From Fennellomyces sp. T-0311 (taxonomy: Eukaryota > Mucoromycota > Mucoromycetes > Mucorales > Lichtheimiaceae), in the NCBI GenBank assembly GCA_025266875.1, contig JALLLT010000033.1, positions 372,001-436,000 on the forward strand: DNA of 64,000 bases, read 5' to 3'. The notes beneath the pieces were generated by a model. The model had not been told where the DNA came from. It saw only the letters and a program-made list of their open reading frames with translations, and made no database searches. A program made the translations under genes and the position numbers. Shown one piece after another: positions 11,265-24,200 of this stretch (positions within the stretch are counted from its first letter, which is position 1; every line of letters starts with the position of its first letter).

Positions 11265-13212
11265 TTACCATTTTCTATTCAACTCATTGATTTTGGCTAG
11301 TCGACGGGCTGTGTTAGCTGAAATATATGGTACTGCTGACAAGTCGGTGCTCTTTAGATTTGGCAAGGCTAATAGGTTGTTTGTAAATGCTTGAATGCCG
11401 TCTGGTGTTACTTCGAGATCTTCAGTTCGACCGTCCATTGTGATCTCTTGTAGGGTTTTGATACTGGATACTGCCTTGAGTACATCGTCAGTGATTCCAT
11501 CGCAGTTGTATATTCTAATGTTGTGCAGAGTGCCCTTTTCTCCTTGTGCTACGTGATGAGCAAAGAATTGTTGGAAATCAGTCGATGGCGCTGCAATAGT
11601 CAACCTCAATTTCTCAAGGTGTGATAGCATGGTAAGCGAACTAAAAAGTCGATCCGGTGAATCAACGTCCAGACAAAGCTGGAGATTTTTCAGCTTGGGA
11701 CATTGAGGTATTATTCTTGCTGCGATATTTCCAAATCCTTGTAAATCATCGTCTACATAGAGTCCCAAGACTTCCAATTGATTGAAAGTGTGGTACGCCA
11801 TCTGATTCAACGCATCGACAGTAGCTGTGCCCTCGATGGTAAGCACCAGGGTGGCCAGTGTGCTTTTGCTTTTGATAACCATTGGTATGAGCTGCTGCAT
11901 TTCGTCAAATTCGTTGATATCATATTGCACCTCGTATAATCCAAGATGGTTATCATCGTTGGGTGGCACAGGGTAAACTAGCATTTCCTGGCCGGCAAGT
12001 AGCACCCTAATTCGTGGACAATATTGGTTGATCAGCGCCAATGTCCTTTGCCCGCATATGTTCGCCTCTAGGCACTCGAGTTCTGGACACCGAGGTATCA
12101 GTTGCTGGAATATAGATTCTGCATTCGACGCTGTGAGAAGTAATTTTTTTAACCGGTAGTTGTCAAGTGTGAATTGCGAAGGCTGATATGTAACGTGGTT
12201 CTCGTCGCTGAAAAGTAGTTGCAGGATCTCGAGATTTGGGCATGAGGCCAGAAGTTGATCCAATGGAAACGATACATCGAAATCGTCTATATCGAAAGTC
12301 AGAAAGAATACTTTTGTTAACTGGTGTCGTAGGGGTGCGATGATTCGCATTGCGTATTTGACAACTTGGTCGTAAGAAGGAATTTCTATTATTAATAGTA
12401 TAAGCACATTGCGTTGTCGCTAGGATGTCTTCCGTACCTATGTAGATATCATGGAGACGCGGTGACCCTTTGCTTTCAAGTATACCGATCAGTTTCTCAA
12501 AAAGCGGCCCGTAGTCTGCATCTCGGCCATACACCTTAAGCTTCCGTATGTATTTGCTGGTGGACGGAAGAAGGCTAGCTGTTGGGTTGAGTCGATGATG
12601 TCCAAAATTAGCACTTGACCACAGTGATGGACATTGTTGCAGAAGAAATTCTCGCCAAGTTTTTGACACACGGACGCATTGGACTAGTGAATAATCATTG
12701 TCTAGTTGGGTGAAGATGCTGATCGTCAACTCCACCGGCAATTTTAGTACGAAGTCGGTTTTTTGCTTCAACAACTCTTTTGCAGCTCGATGGTACCCCT
12801 CGAGTAGTAGACTTTCAGATGGCGGGACCGTGCGTAAACCGGATTCAAGAATTGTGATGGCTTCTTGGTGCTGTTCTTGTATGGTATAGAGGTAGCTGGC
12901 CGTTATATAGCCGACTGCCGATTCTGGCTGATATTCGATTGCTTTCCTCGCGTCTGCAATAGCGTCCGTATATTTTCTTTCGCGTCCAAAAGCTTTAGCT
13001 CGCTCTAATAGTAGAGTGAAGCTCGCCTTTTTGAGCCGATCGAGTGCACTTGTCGATCGAGCAATTGTGTCATCATCATCAAAAGCTGTGTCTATACAAT
13101 GCTGGATTACGGTGACAATCGCACCATCTACAATGGCATCGAGTTCGTTTCGTAGTTTCCGATGTTTGCGCTGCTGATCTTCTAATCGCGAGGCCTGGCG
13201 TGTTTTGACCAT
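11265..13212 (-). CDS. TPR / F-box / LRR protein, copy A (one +1 frameshift)
   Basis: About 648 residues if the frame is restored. The start is ATG 13212 (MVKTRQASR). Residues about 50-165 form TPR-like helices (FGRERKYTDAIADARKAI). An F-box follows (LKLPVELTISIFTQLDNDY, then VSKTWREFLL), and the C-terminal half is leucine-rich repeats (CPNLEILQLLF, CPKLKNLQLCL). Such proteins act as substrate adaptors of SCF ubiquitin ligases; the target is unknown. The span is 1948 nt, that is 3x649+1. The frame changes at about 12390-12405, in an ATTAATAATA run. Copy C keeps the matching stretch in a single frame (QYTHTFVIEIPPF), so A has one extra base. A 22-nt intron there would be implausibly short. This is a recent pseudogene, a programmed frameshift or a sequence error. 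Confidence 0.75.
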
Positions 13213-13839
13213 TTGGTGTTTGTAAAGACGTAAACCGTGCACGTGCACTTAACTTCTTTTAAGCATGGTCTCATGAATTGAAATATCACGCTTTATTCGC
13301 CCGAATTTGGTTACCAGTATAGTCAGTTTACCTTGTTTCAAAAGAAGCATTTAAGCGGGATAGTTATGATTCATAATATAATGTATCAATAGCCAACCTA
13401 CAAATCTCTCTCTAGATGATATGATGCTCATTCTGCGTCGTTTTCGTTAACTGGCGTAAGCAGGTATCATTGATTACTTAATAAACACATTTTCTAATAT
13501 TCATCATACCTTTTCCAATCTTACATCAACAATAGCTATCATTTGCTTGTACTATGTGAAACAGTACCACCCATCAAACCTCCCTCAAAATACATGTAGA
13601 ACCAACCGATAATCAGAAAGAACAAGCCAGAAATACTATTAAAGTTTGCCATAGCATTCTGACTATATAGCATATAGATAGAGTATATTTTTTATTGAAT
13701 TGGAGCTAGCCGTTATGCTGATATGAGACAAAAGCGTTGCTATGATCAATTTGGACCACAGGACTGACTCATCAGCTTTTAGCAGCTCGGACGTCACGTT
13801 ACACTACAGCGCCCCCTTTCTTTTTTGTTCTCCAGAAGT
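13213..13839. other. Divergent intergenic region between F-box copies A and B
   Basis: 627 bp between two divergently transcribed F-box genes. AT-rich, with no open frame of note. It should hold both promoters; a C/T-rich tract lies just before the copy B start. Confidence 0.5.
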
Positions 13840-16184
13840 ATGTCTGCGGTTAATGCCATAGCTCTATTGGAATTCGAAGAATCGCGCTGTCTGGAAAGGC
13901 GAGATTGCGTGTCACTTGAAGACAACCTGGAATCGCTGAAGATTGAGGATCAAGTTGCCATTACCGATCCGGCATTATTCGCTCAAGACGGTGATCTGTT
14001 CAAACTCATTCAGCGTTTGGATCGCCATTTGTACTGGCTTGTGAGAAAGGGGGATTACGACAAGGCACTTGAAAAAGCACAGGAAATACAGGAATGTGCG
14101 CCCGAGTCGTATTACGGATATCAACGCGTCGCACAGATTCATCTTATTCGAAACAAGTACAGAAAGGCATTCCGGACATATGTTCATGGGTACCAGAGGG
14201 TCACCTACGGTATAGAATTGCTACGGAGATCAGTCGAAGATACACAGCACATCTTTGACCAAGCAGCTGTTGAACTCGGGAACGATCGGCAGTTTGGGAG
14301 AGCAAACGGAATCGCTGGTTGGATGATTACACTGTTACCGGCCTCACCAACTGGTTATTCTCGTGCGGCCAATTTGTACGAGATGCAAGGCATGACCAAG
14401 GCAGCACTGAAAGTGTACGAAAAAGGCATCTCCTCTGTTTCCATCGATAACCGAGATTTGTTTGCCAAATGTATACTCCGGCTCCAGCATGAAATCGATT
14501 GCATGCCGCAGTGCGACTTTATAACCCAAATGCCGCCGGAAATCACATCCAGAATTGCGCAATTTCTTGGTATCTATGATCTCATCGAATGTTTGAAAGT
14601 CTCTATGGATTGGAAAGAGCGTATAAGACAATGTCCTGAAGCATGGCGCGTCTTAAATGTGGGAAAATATAAGAAGAACATCAAGCTCACTGCAATTCAA
14701 CATGTCATGCGATTTGTGCGTCAAGTCACCATCCATACAACCTCCTCAAACCAGTCACTCGTGGAAGATCTACTCATATCCATTGGTAATGGAGCATTTG
14801 AGAGCCTCACACACCTGGGTAAGCTATATGATAGCCGCAGAATTACATAACACTTGTACTAATAGGTGTAGTAGGTTTTAGTAGTGCCACAGCACATGCA
14901 AAATATGTACCGTTCCTGACAAAAATATTTGCCGACATCAATTTGACGTGCTTGGACCTGACATTCTCTGTCACTAAACCGAATGCGTATATACTGTTTC
15001 ACCAAGTGCTGAAGCTCTGCTCTCACCTCAAGCAATTAACGTACCATATTGGTTGCATTTCGATGGAAATTGACTACGATCATTTGCCAAAAGTGCCAAC
15101 GACGATTACCCATTTATCGGTTGGCGGCTATCCATATGACGATCTCCAAGGAAAGGTCGAGAAACCACATTTCTTCATTCCACTTATCCCGCTCTTCCCA
15201 CATCTCGTTGACCTTTGCATTACTGACAGCTGTCCCGGAGATCTACAAACCATCTCAAAGCAGTGTTCCAATCTTCGCCGACTGGTCGTTATGAAGCAAC
15301 CTTTCGAGTCATTTCGCGATTTTCCTGACGCTGCAAGCGGAACAAAGGGCCTACAGTATTTGAAGATTGATGGATATGTTGACCCCGCAGATGTTGCCGG
15401 TGTCATTTCCCAAAACAGCGAAACACTCATATCAGTAGATGTCACCTTGGATTACAAAACTGAATGGGACGGACAACTGGTAGATCCAAATTGGAACTAT
15501 AAAAATATTCCTAAGCTCAACTGCCGGCTACTCAAAAAGCTCCATTTCCTCACCTTCTACTACTGGCCCTTCGAGCATTGGATCGGCAACTGCCCGGTTT
15601 TGGAAGAAATTAAGCTTGAAGGCGTTACAGACATGACTGATTTAGTTTTCGGTGCCCTCAAGAGACTGCCAAATTTACGATCACTCGATTTTGAAGATGG
15701 TCGAAAACTGACGGATGCTGGACTCTCTGGATTTTTTAACGACCTGCAGAAACAAGGCTCACAATTACATACAGTGACCATCCGATTTTGTGAACTGCTA
15801 GGCGCCGAGTCTTTACTTTCGCTGGTAGCGCTGCAAAGTCTGCGGAAACTGAGTATTTATTCGTGCACAGGGGTTACAGAAACTGTTTTCCAAGAGTTCA
15901 CAGCAAAAGTCGACAGTTTTAATAATATCGACACTCTAGCACTTCGTTCCCTGGACGGTGTAACGGATCAGGCACTCCTACGCCTTGTTCATGCTCTGCC
16001 CCAACTTCAACACCTTAAGCTATCTTATCTGGGCAAGATTACCGACAGTAGCTTAAACGCAATTGCGGATATTTCGTCCAGAACCAGTCTGTCAAAACTT
16101 AATATTTACTGTTGTAGTGGTATAACGTCTGGTGCAGTTAACAGCGCTAGAAAATTATTGAGTATATCTCTCGCCGATTTTTGA
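13840..16184 (+). CDS. TPR / F-box / LRR protein, copy B (intact)
   Basis: Two exons, 13840-14818 and 14866-16184, separated by a 47-nt GT-AG intron; 765 aa. The N-terminal third is TPR-like (YDKALEKAQEIQECAPESYY, then TPR-type helices to about residue 215). An F-box follows near residue 235 (MPPEITSRIAQFLGIYDL). The long C-terminal part is leucine-rich repeats of the F-box/LRR (AMN1/Fbl) type with many LxxLxL cores (LPNLRSLDFEDGRKLTDAGL, LPQLQHLKLSYLGKITDSSL). It is probably an SCF E3 adaptor with an unknown substrate. It shares its architecture with A and C but is clearly diverged from them, so it is an older duplicate. Start ATG 13840 was chosen as the first in-frame ATG; the upstream frame reads from TTG only. 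Confidence 0.85.
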
Positions 16185-16373
16185 ATAAAAATAGCTTATA
16201 TTAGTACCCTCGGAAGCACTTTTTATGTAACATAATATCTTTATGTTGAAAATTGTTGTATAGAGAATCAGCCATCTTAATGTAATGCTATTGACTTAAC
16301 ATCACTTTTATTTCAGTATCCACAGCGTACTGTGCGTAGTCTGTATCTCGCGTAAATCACCTTAATGACTGTA

Positions 16374-18294
16374 CTACCACCATAATCGATTACTTTCCTT
16401 ATTGATTTGAGCTAATTGATCAGCAAGCTTGTCCGTAATATAGAGGACAGTAGTTGACAAATTCACGCGTTCGATGCTTGGCATGACCAGTACACTACAT
16501 ATAAATGTCGTCGTGCCCTCAGATGCTCCACTGTATTGTTCTAGAATGTAGTCGAGAGTGATACTTTTCAGGGATTTTATGCTGTACAATGCGCTGAGTA
16601 CGCCATCGTTGATTTCATTGCAGTCGGACAGGGCAATACTCTTCAAAGTGGATTTTTCGCCACATGCTACATAATGAGCAGCGGATCGTTGGAAAGCGGT
16701 TGATGGCGCTGTGACAGTCAATCTTAATCTCTGAAGGCATGGCAATATGGTCAGGCAGATAAAAAGTCGATCCGCCACACCAATATCCAGACTAAGCTTG
16801 ATACTTTTTAGCATAGGACACTGCGGTACTATTCTTGTTGCGATACTTCCAAATCCTTGAACGTAATCATCCGAATAGAATCCCTAGTTTTCCAGGTGAC
16901 TGAAAGTGTGGTACGCCATCTGATTCAATGCACTGACAGTAGTTACGCGTTCGACGGTAAGAACCAGAGTGACCAGTGTACCTTTGCTTTTGATTAGCAT
17001 TGGTACGAGCTACATATTGTATTTCGTCAGAGTTATGCATGTCGTATTGCACACCATATAATCCGAGATGATAATCGTCGCTGGAAGGCACGGGAAAAGT
17101 TTGCATTTCAAGACCGACACATAGCTCCCTAAATCGTGGGCAGTGTTGGTCAATCAGCGCCAAAGTCCTGGATCCACAGTTGTACGTCTCGAAGTACTCG
17201 AGTTCTAGCATCGAAGTATCAGCTGTTCCATACAGATTCCGTGTCCGATGCTGTGAAAATAACTTCTTCAACCGGTAGTTGTCCGGTGTGAATTGTGGTG
17301 GCTGATATGTAACGCTCTCGTGGTCACCGAAAAATAGCTCTAGCTTTTCTAGACTTGGGCACGAGGCCAGTACCAAATCCACCGGAAATGATAGGTTGGA
17401 TCAAACCACTATCATTTCGCTGAGTCATAAAGTAAATAAGTGATGTCGTATGGGTGTAATATTTCGCATCGTGCATTCGACAATAACGTCGAAAGGAGGA
17501 ATCTCTATTACAAACGTGTGAGTATATTGTATTGTAACTTCTAGCTTGTCTTCCAAACCTATATAGATATTATAGAGATGTGGCGATCCTTTACTTTGCA
17601 GTACATCAGTCAGTTTCTCCAAAAGCTTCCCATAATCTGTACTGTGATCAAACGCACGGGCTTGCTAATCGATGGAAGAAGACGAGCCGTTGAATTCAAG
17701 CGATCGTGCCCAACAATGGCACTTGACCACAGTGATGGGCATTCCTGCAGAAGAAATTCTCGCCAAGTTTTTGACACACGGACGCATTGGAATAGTGAAT
17801 AATCATTGTCTAGTTGGGTAAAGATGCTGATCGTCAACTCCATCGGCAATTTTAGTACGAAGTCGGTTTTTTGCTTCAACAACTCTTTTGCGGCTCGATG
17901 ATATCCGTCGAGTAATATACTTTCAGATGGCGGGACCGTGCGTAAACCGGATTCAAGGATTGTGATAGCTTCTTGGTGCTGTTCTTGTATGGTATAGAGG
18001 TAGCTGGCCGTTATATAGCCGACTGCCGATTGCTGATATTCGATTGCTTTCCTCGAGTCTGCAATAGCATCTGTATATTTTCTTTCGCGTCCAAAGGCTT
18101 CTGTTCGCTTTAATAGTAGAGCGAAGCTCGTCTTTTTGAATCGATCGAGTCCAATTGTCGATCGAGCAATTGTGTCATCATCAAAAGCTGTGCCTACACG
18201 ATGCTGGATTACAATGGCAATTGCATCATCCACGATGGTATTGCATTCGTCTCCAAGTTTCTGCATTTTGCGCTGCTTAGTGTGTTTTGATCAT
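16374..18294 (-). pseudogene. TPR / F-box / LRR pseudogene, copy C
   Basis: A close paralogue of copy A in the same orientation. Long stretches of the F-box region are nearly identical (VSKTWREFLLQ; LDNDYSL followed by FQCVRVSKTW). The reading frame is broken repeatedly. The original start (18294) runs into a stop after five codons, next to a small deletion relative to A. Further frame changes fall near 17615, 17400 and 16850. The open pieces are 18266-17610, 17622-17425, 17382-16867 and 16814-16374. It arose from a duplication of the A type and has decayed. It still shows the unshifted version of the sequence frameshifted in A. Confidence 0.85.
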
Positions 18295-18729
18295 TGTCGT
18301 GATTGTTAAGATGCAAGGTACGAATCAATTAGAAGCATATGCAGATAGATTTTTAAGCGAGTCTTTATTTCACATGAACATGCACCACGCGATATGTCAC
18401 CTAGATAGTCTCTCTTTTCAGATTTTGTCTAGTGTTATAGCGAAAGAGGTAGTCTGTCGTAGGACACTAAAGGTGATGAAAGCTTGCTGAAATGAACGGT
18501 ATGACTATTATGTTAGAAGATCTTTGACACATCTTGCATAGTGCTATAGATAAAGTGCTCGGCAAATTCAATTTGCTATCCTATATAGAACAGATAGTTT
18601 CTCAATTTAGGACTCGATGCCAGTGTGCAATCGAATATAAAGTTCACAGATGCATGTCCTATATCAGCGCAATGCTAAATTTCAAGGCGGAGCACCCTCC
18701 GTAGCAAGCAGCTGGCTTTTTGTTCTACA
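18295..18729. other. Intergenic, upstream of PTPA gene
   Basis: About 430 bp with no gene seen. It should contain the PTPA promoter. Confidence 0.4.
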
Positions 18730-20002
18730 ATGTACCAGATCCCTGTCAAACGCATCATTTCAAAGGAAGATCTCGACGATTTCCTTCAATCAGATGCCTA
18801 TAATGACTACATAAACTTTATTATACGACTCAATGACTCTGTTTGCGACATGAAAATCGATCCCAATATGGATGTGTCCAAGGTAAATAGCCAGCAAACC
18901 TCGATGGACGATCACCTTACTAAATCAAGTGGAAAAACCAAAGAACGTTGCGACAATCATACAGATACTCGAAACATTATTACAATACGTAAAGGAGATT
19001 CCGCCCGTAGAAAACTCCAAATCACGCTTCGGCAATCCAGCTTTCCGAGACTTTTACGATCGCGTTGAAAACGTAATCCCTTACTTCGCTTTGTGAGCCC
19101 TGACGACTAACCGATTGGATTTAGAATGTGGACGAGCTGATGAGGCCTCTTGTACCGGAAGAAGCCATCAAAGAAGTATCACGCTACTTTATTGAGAGTT
19201 TCGGAAACCGTCGACGTATCGACTATGGCACAGGCCATGAGGCCAATTTCATGGCATGGCTGTAAGTGGTTTCCAGTGTTTCGTTTTGGATTGCTCAGTA
19301 TTGGATGGATAGATTATGCCTAGAGAAGCTAAAGGTGATAACGCCCGAGGACGACAAGGCCGTGGTGCTTCGTGTATTTGTAAAGTACATTTCACTTATG
19401 CGACAGCTCCAATTCGAGTACTGGCTTGAACCTGCCGGGTCGCACGGTGTGTGGGGTCTGGATGACTATCACTTTTTGCCGTTCATGTTTGGCTCTTCGC
19501 AACTCAAAAGTAAGTCATTGGCGAATCCATGTGGACCGTTACGCTGACCAGAACTGCTGTAGACCACAAGTATATCCGACCAAAGTCAATTCACGATACA
19601 GATGTCGTCCAGGAATTCTCCAAATCGTACATGTACCTAGCTTGCATCCGCTTTATCAACGAAGTCAAAACATCCGCATCCTTGCGATGGCACTCGCCCA
19701 TGCTCGACGATATATCTGCCTGCAAAACTTGGATCAAAGTGAATCAGGGCATGGTCAAGATGTACAAGGCCGAAGTGCTGGGCAAACTCCCGATCATGCA
19801 GCACTTTATGTTCGGCAGCTTGATCCACTTTGAAGGAGGCACGCCGCAGTCGGAAGATCATGATGGAGGGGATTGTGGCCATGTCCATACACAGGATACG
19901 TATGCCATGGGGCAAGAATACCCTGAGTGCTGCGGTATCCCCGTGCCAAGTGCCATTGCAGCCACCGCAGGCAAGCGATCGCGACCCATACCATTTGACT
20001 AA
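18730..20002 (+). CDS. Serine/threonine protein phosphatase 2A activator (PTPA, Rrd1/Rrd2 family)
   Basis: Peptidyl-prolyl isomerase that activates PP2A catalytic subunits, cytosolic/nuclear. Five exons (18730-18882, 18944-19072, 19125-19261, 19313-19509, 19563-20002) give 351 aa, the usual family length. Diagnostic stretches are [15 protein letters not shown] near the N-terminus, [20 protein letters not shown], and the core [20 protein letters not shown]. Further on come YIRPKSIHD and [19 protein letters not shown]. Introns are 50-61 nt, all GT-AG; intron 1 ends at 18943 rather than the nearer AG at 18929, because only that keeps the frame. The tail is His/Gly-rich and ends PIPFD. The paralogue type (Rrd1 or Rrd2) cannot be fixed by eye. 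It converges on the reductase gene, 106 bp away. Confidence 0.95.
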
Positions 20003-20108
20003 TCTGTAATACATGAATATTAAAAAAAGTACCCTATCCACTTCTGTCTCCAAGTTGTATATCCTTTGTTGGAATATAACTGTGTCTTTTTTTATTGGGT
20101 TATAGGAT

Positions 20109-21226
20109 TTACATCTTCGAGGGAGGGTTAAGAACCATACCAGGGTAACCGGGGTAGCTGAACGTAAGCCAGTGACCACCATCAACGATAACAATAGTGC
20201 CAGTAATGTAGCTGGCAGCTTCGGAGAACAAGAATACAGTCGATTGAGCACAATCAGTGACAGTACCTGCACGCTAATGCAACATAATAAATAAGCTTAC
20301 GTAACTTGTTATAAGATTCTCAATGCTTACTTGGAGAGGAATGCCCTCATAGGTGGCATCACTGGTAGCCAAGCGGCTCAAGCCAACAGTGTTCTCAATA
20401 GGACCAGGTGCGATTGTGTTCACGCCTATAATACATCAGTTAACTTGCGAGAAAAAAAATGGTTGTGATCATGTTACTTACGAACACCGAATGGGCCAAG
20501 TTCAACAGCCCAATGCTTGGTGAGAGCCTAGATTATCACGATGATTCGTTAGTAAAGGAAAAGTACTATATAAAGCAATTCCATAACACATACATCGATA
20601 CCGGCTTTAGCAGCACCGGCATGTTGTTGGTAAACGGAACCCTTGTAGTGGAGGGTCATGCTGACGTTGATGATGGCACCCTTGGATTTTTTGAGGTGCT
20701 CGACGGCAGCCTTGGTCAAATTGAAGGTACCGAGCAAATCAATCTCAATAACAGTGCGGAAAGCATTGTAAGAAAGGTTCTGGAAGGGAGCCAAGAAATT
20801 GCCTGCAGCACCATTGATCAAGAAATCGATCTTGCCATATTTCTCGACTGTTTGGGCTACAGCTCTCTCAACGTCAGCTGGTTTGCGCACATCAGCTTGA
20901 ATCGCGATAATTTCGCCGCCAGTTGCTTGGCTCATTTCTTGTGCAGCCTTTTGCAGCTTCTCCAAACTATTATTTTCTTTATGAATACAAATCTTCTCAT
21001 TTCGGTAACAACACACTTACTTTCTGCTAATAATAACGGCCTTGCCACCGTGACGAACAACAGCTGGTTGACAGAAAGACGAGATCTTTTAAGTTTTTGA
21101 TTGATTCAAAAATGACAATTTACCTTCGGTCATGGCACGGCAAATGCCACTTCCACCACCAGAACAAAGCAACACCTTGCCTGCAAAGATGTTTTCCTTG
21201 AAGATTTGAGTAGTATCGGGTTGCAT
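20109..21226 (-). CDS. Peroxisomal 2,4-dienoyl-CoA reductase (Sps19/DECR2-like SDR)
   Basis: NADPH-dependent reductase of the short-chain dehydrogenase family that acts in beta-oxidation of unsaturated fatty acids. Six exons: 21226-21124, 21063-21021, 20966-20594, 20527-20482, 20425-20331, 20273-20109, giving 274 aa. The N-terminal cofactor loop reads GGGSGICRAMTE. Next come the NGAAGNF motif and INVSMTLHYKG. The C-terminal part includes GPIENTVGLSRL and the IVDGGHWLTF stretch near the end. It ends in SKM, a plausible variant of the SKL peroxisomal signal. The typical DECR2 form lacks the usual SDR tyrosine-lysine spacing, consistent with YQQHAGAAKAG here. An in-frame ATG at 21358 would add 44 residues, but the MQPDTTQIF start gives the family length. 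Confidence 0.9.
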
Positions 21227-24200
21227 ATTTGAATTAGCAAAGTAGTTCGGGAAGAGTTGGGTTTTTGGAGTGTAGTTTTTATATCGTTCGTGCAACGTTC
21301 CCCCGCCCGGCGACTTATTGCCAAAAACATATCTTGCTGTTCGATGACAGGCTTTCACATGCGGAGATTATGCCCTGAAGTGCGGGGTCGAGTCATTATT
21401 CATTGGCTGGTAGATCTTTCGGATGCTGCTTTAGCGACTACTAAGCAGATATTCGCAAACTCAATAATGCGGGGTAGATTTTCTGGATGCTTATATATTA
21501 AAGAGTCTCCCTAAAACATTTACAAGTGTAGAGATAATAATGATGTTTCTGTTGCTGACTATACTAGAGTAGAATACAAACAAGTTGCACGCGAATAAAG
21601 CACTCGAACTCCTGGTACTACATGACAATGGAGAGTTTGAGGATTGACATATGGTCTATTTTCACCTCGTGAGAACTTGAAATGCTCAGTAGAGTAATGA
21701 TAAATATGGAGATATCAGGGAATCTGATGACTAAAGAGTAAATAAAGAATCTGTCTGGCAAGGAATGCTTATGAACTGTAGAGTCGACAAAGAATAATAT
21801 TGTGAACCAAACGTCAATACTACGTACGCAAGGATGACTATCGTGTGATAAAGTATAAATATTGCTTGTCGTACGCTTGGAAATTAAGGTCCCCGTTGCC
21901 TAAACGAAAAAAAAAGTAATGCATTCCTTCTTAGAAGCCACACTCTTGATGACTAACTAAAAGTGCATAAACTGAATACTGCTGTCTCTGTCACCAGCCC
22001 ATTCATTCTCGGCATCATTATGATAAGAAATTCAGTATGTTACTCTATATAGCTTTCGTGAAAAAAAAAAGATATTCAAGGACCCAGTATTTCGGGCCTT
22101 CTGCAATATTTTTTAGGCACAATTTCTTACAAATAGTTAATACGCTTTCGCAGTGCTATCAACTTTGTGATCAGAGGAAACAGTTTCTTGATTTATTACG
22201 AAGATAAATCAGATGTAAAAGATAAAGTTTTCGATGGTACATTTCGCTACGCCGACATGTCGCCAGCAAGCGTCCAATGCTCAATATATTCCGTTTTACC
22301 AATGGCCGATTACATAACATCATTATCAGCCGATCGAAGCAGTCACTTCTATGATAGAATGGAGCATTGACGCGAAAGGAGCTTAGAAGAGACTGACAGC
22401 GCAGATACATCATCTCCTGAAGATGCAAACGGATCAGCAGGTGACCAAGAAGATGTCGATGCCATGTTTCTGAAACCTCTTCAAAATCTATCACTGAGGT
22501 AAGGAATGGCCAAAGCAAAATTTACACGAGATCGATAGCCGTTGGTTGTTGCAAATTGAAACTGAGCGGTTCAGGAACGGCGTCTAGGTATGACAAATAG
22601 ACACGACCGAGCAATTGCACAATTTCAAATACGTAAGCAAAATTGACACTACACAGCGTTAAATGAGGTTTCCAACATGAATGCGGGACAGCTGGTCTAC
22701 CAGATCAACTGAATCATTGGCACGTTAATGCGAGAGATATGTCCTATTCTGAAGGAGAATATGGAACGAGCCACCATTCACTCTTTTTGTATAAAACGCT
22801 GTTCGTGTGTCTGTAGGCTAAAAATATCAACCTTTGTCAAGTACTTTCGACTGAAAACGAGTGTAGTAGCTAAAGTGTCGATTTATGTCCTCTATTACTA
22901 TAAGTGCCGATGGATAAGCGATCATGATGAACTTTATCTGGCTATAGGAGAGAGCGAGCGGGCGTAGAGCTCAGTAAACCTAAAGGGAGCGTATGGCATG
23001 TGGAGTGTTATCGAAAGAAGGCGAAGGGTTGCACCTACCTAAAGAATTCACAAGAGAATCAGTGACGAAATAGTCGGTTTGTACAGTGTTGATGATATGC
23101 AGGCCGATACGACAAAATAAAGATGGGGAATATGTGCGTTTGTATAGGTGAATTCCATAGCGTTGCTAATGTAAGCTCAAGAAATCGTGTCGTTACCAGG
23201 CAATAAAGAAGCTTGACTGTCTGGTCTATGTACTACATAATAAACGGTGGTCCTTATCGTAAGTATTCACGACTTCGGGGCCGATTGTGTGAAGGGCACA
23301 CAAAGTAAATATGTTGCTGATCGAATGGTTTAAATCAAAAGAACCTTGAAGAAATGATTGAGCGTATCTCTTTTAACTCAAATAGCATCAATATGCATCA
23401 CTTAGAACGAAGTAGAATTTGTGCGGCGATTCCATGTGCCAGTTACTGCATATACAATTAAAACAGCTTAGTTTTCTGGCGTGAACATGATGAGCACGTT
23501 TAGCAAGTGATCCTCTTATGGACCGGATTCACATGCAAGCCAATCTGGGTAGTACTTTTTTAGTTGTGCTCCGTCTCCAACGCATTCGCACAAAGGAGAG
23601 ATACAATAACAGTCTACTTCTGTTGAAGGAATCTGATCGTGCTGTGGACGTTCTGCTTACTGGTACTCACATCAGGCATACGGAGTGGATTGATTACTGG
23701 CATACGGTACACTCTTTACAGTGTAAAACACCACTATCACATCTACCCTAACTGTACAAGCTATCCTTGGATAAAAGGCGCTGGGAGACATGTTGAAGAT
23801 ACTCTTCGCTGCTTACCATTTTTCAAGCGTTTTAAATTAAATTGGTATGGTAAGGATGCTTTACAGTTTATTGCCGGAACCCGACACACTTGATGTTTAA
23901 CCTATCAGCTTTCGTTTCCAAAGAAGCACCGCTTTTGGAAATGTGCGAAAATTGTAGAGTGCTTGTCCTCGGAGGATCGATTACTCCATGATTGATCCAG
24001 CCCTTACTAAGAACCTTTCACAAAGCCACTTTTCAATGGCAGGCTCAGTATGGATGATTTCTTCATCTATGTACTGCACCCATTCGTTCGGTTGATGATG
24101 GAAAAAAATTATTCTTTTAAATGGTCAGTGCCGTACATATCTATGTGTATAGATTATCTTCTTTGAGCAAGCAATGGATACGTGTATATATCTAATGATA

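Noticed and set aside
12385..12410. A 22-nt intron (GTGCTT...AATAG) in F-box copy A
   Set aside because: It is far below the 45-nt minimum seen in this window; comparison with copy C supports a one-base insertion instead.
18883..18929. Shorter intron 1 for PTPA ending at 18929
   Set aside because: It gives a frame with an early stop; the AG at 18943 keeps the PTPA frame.
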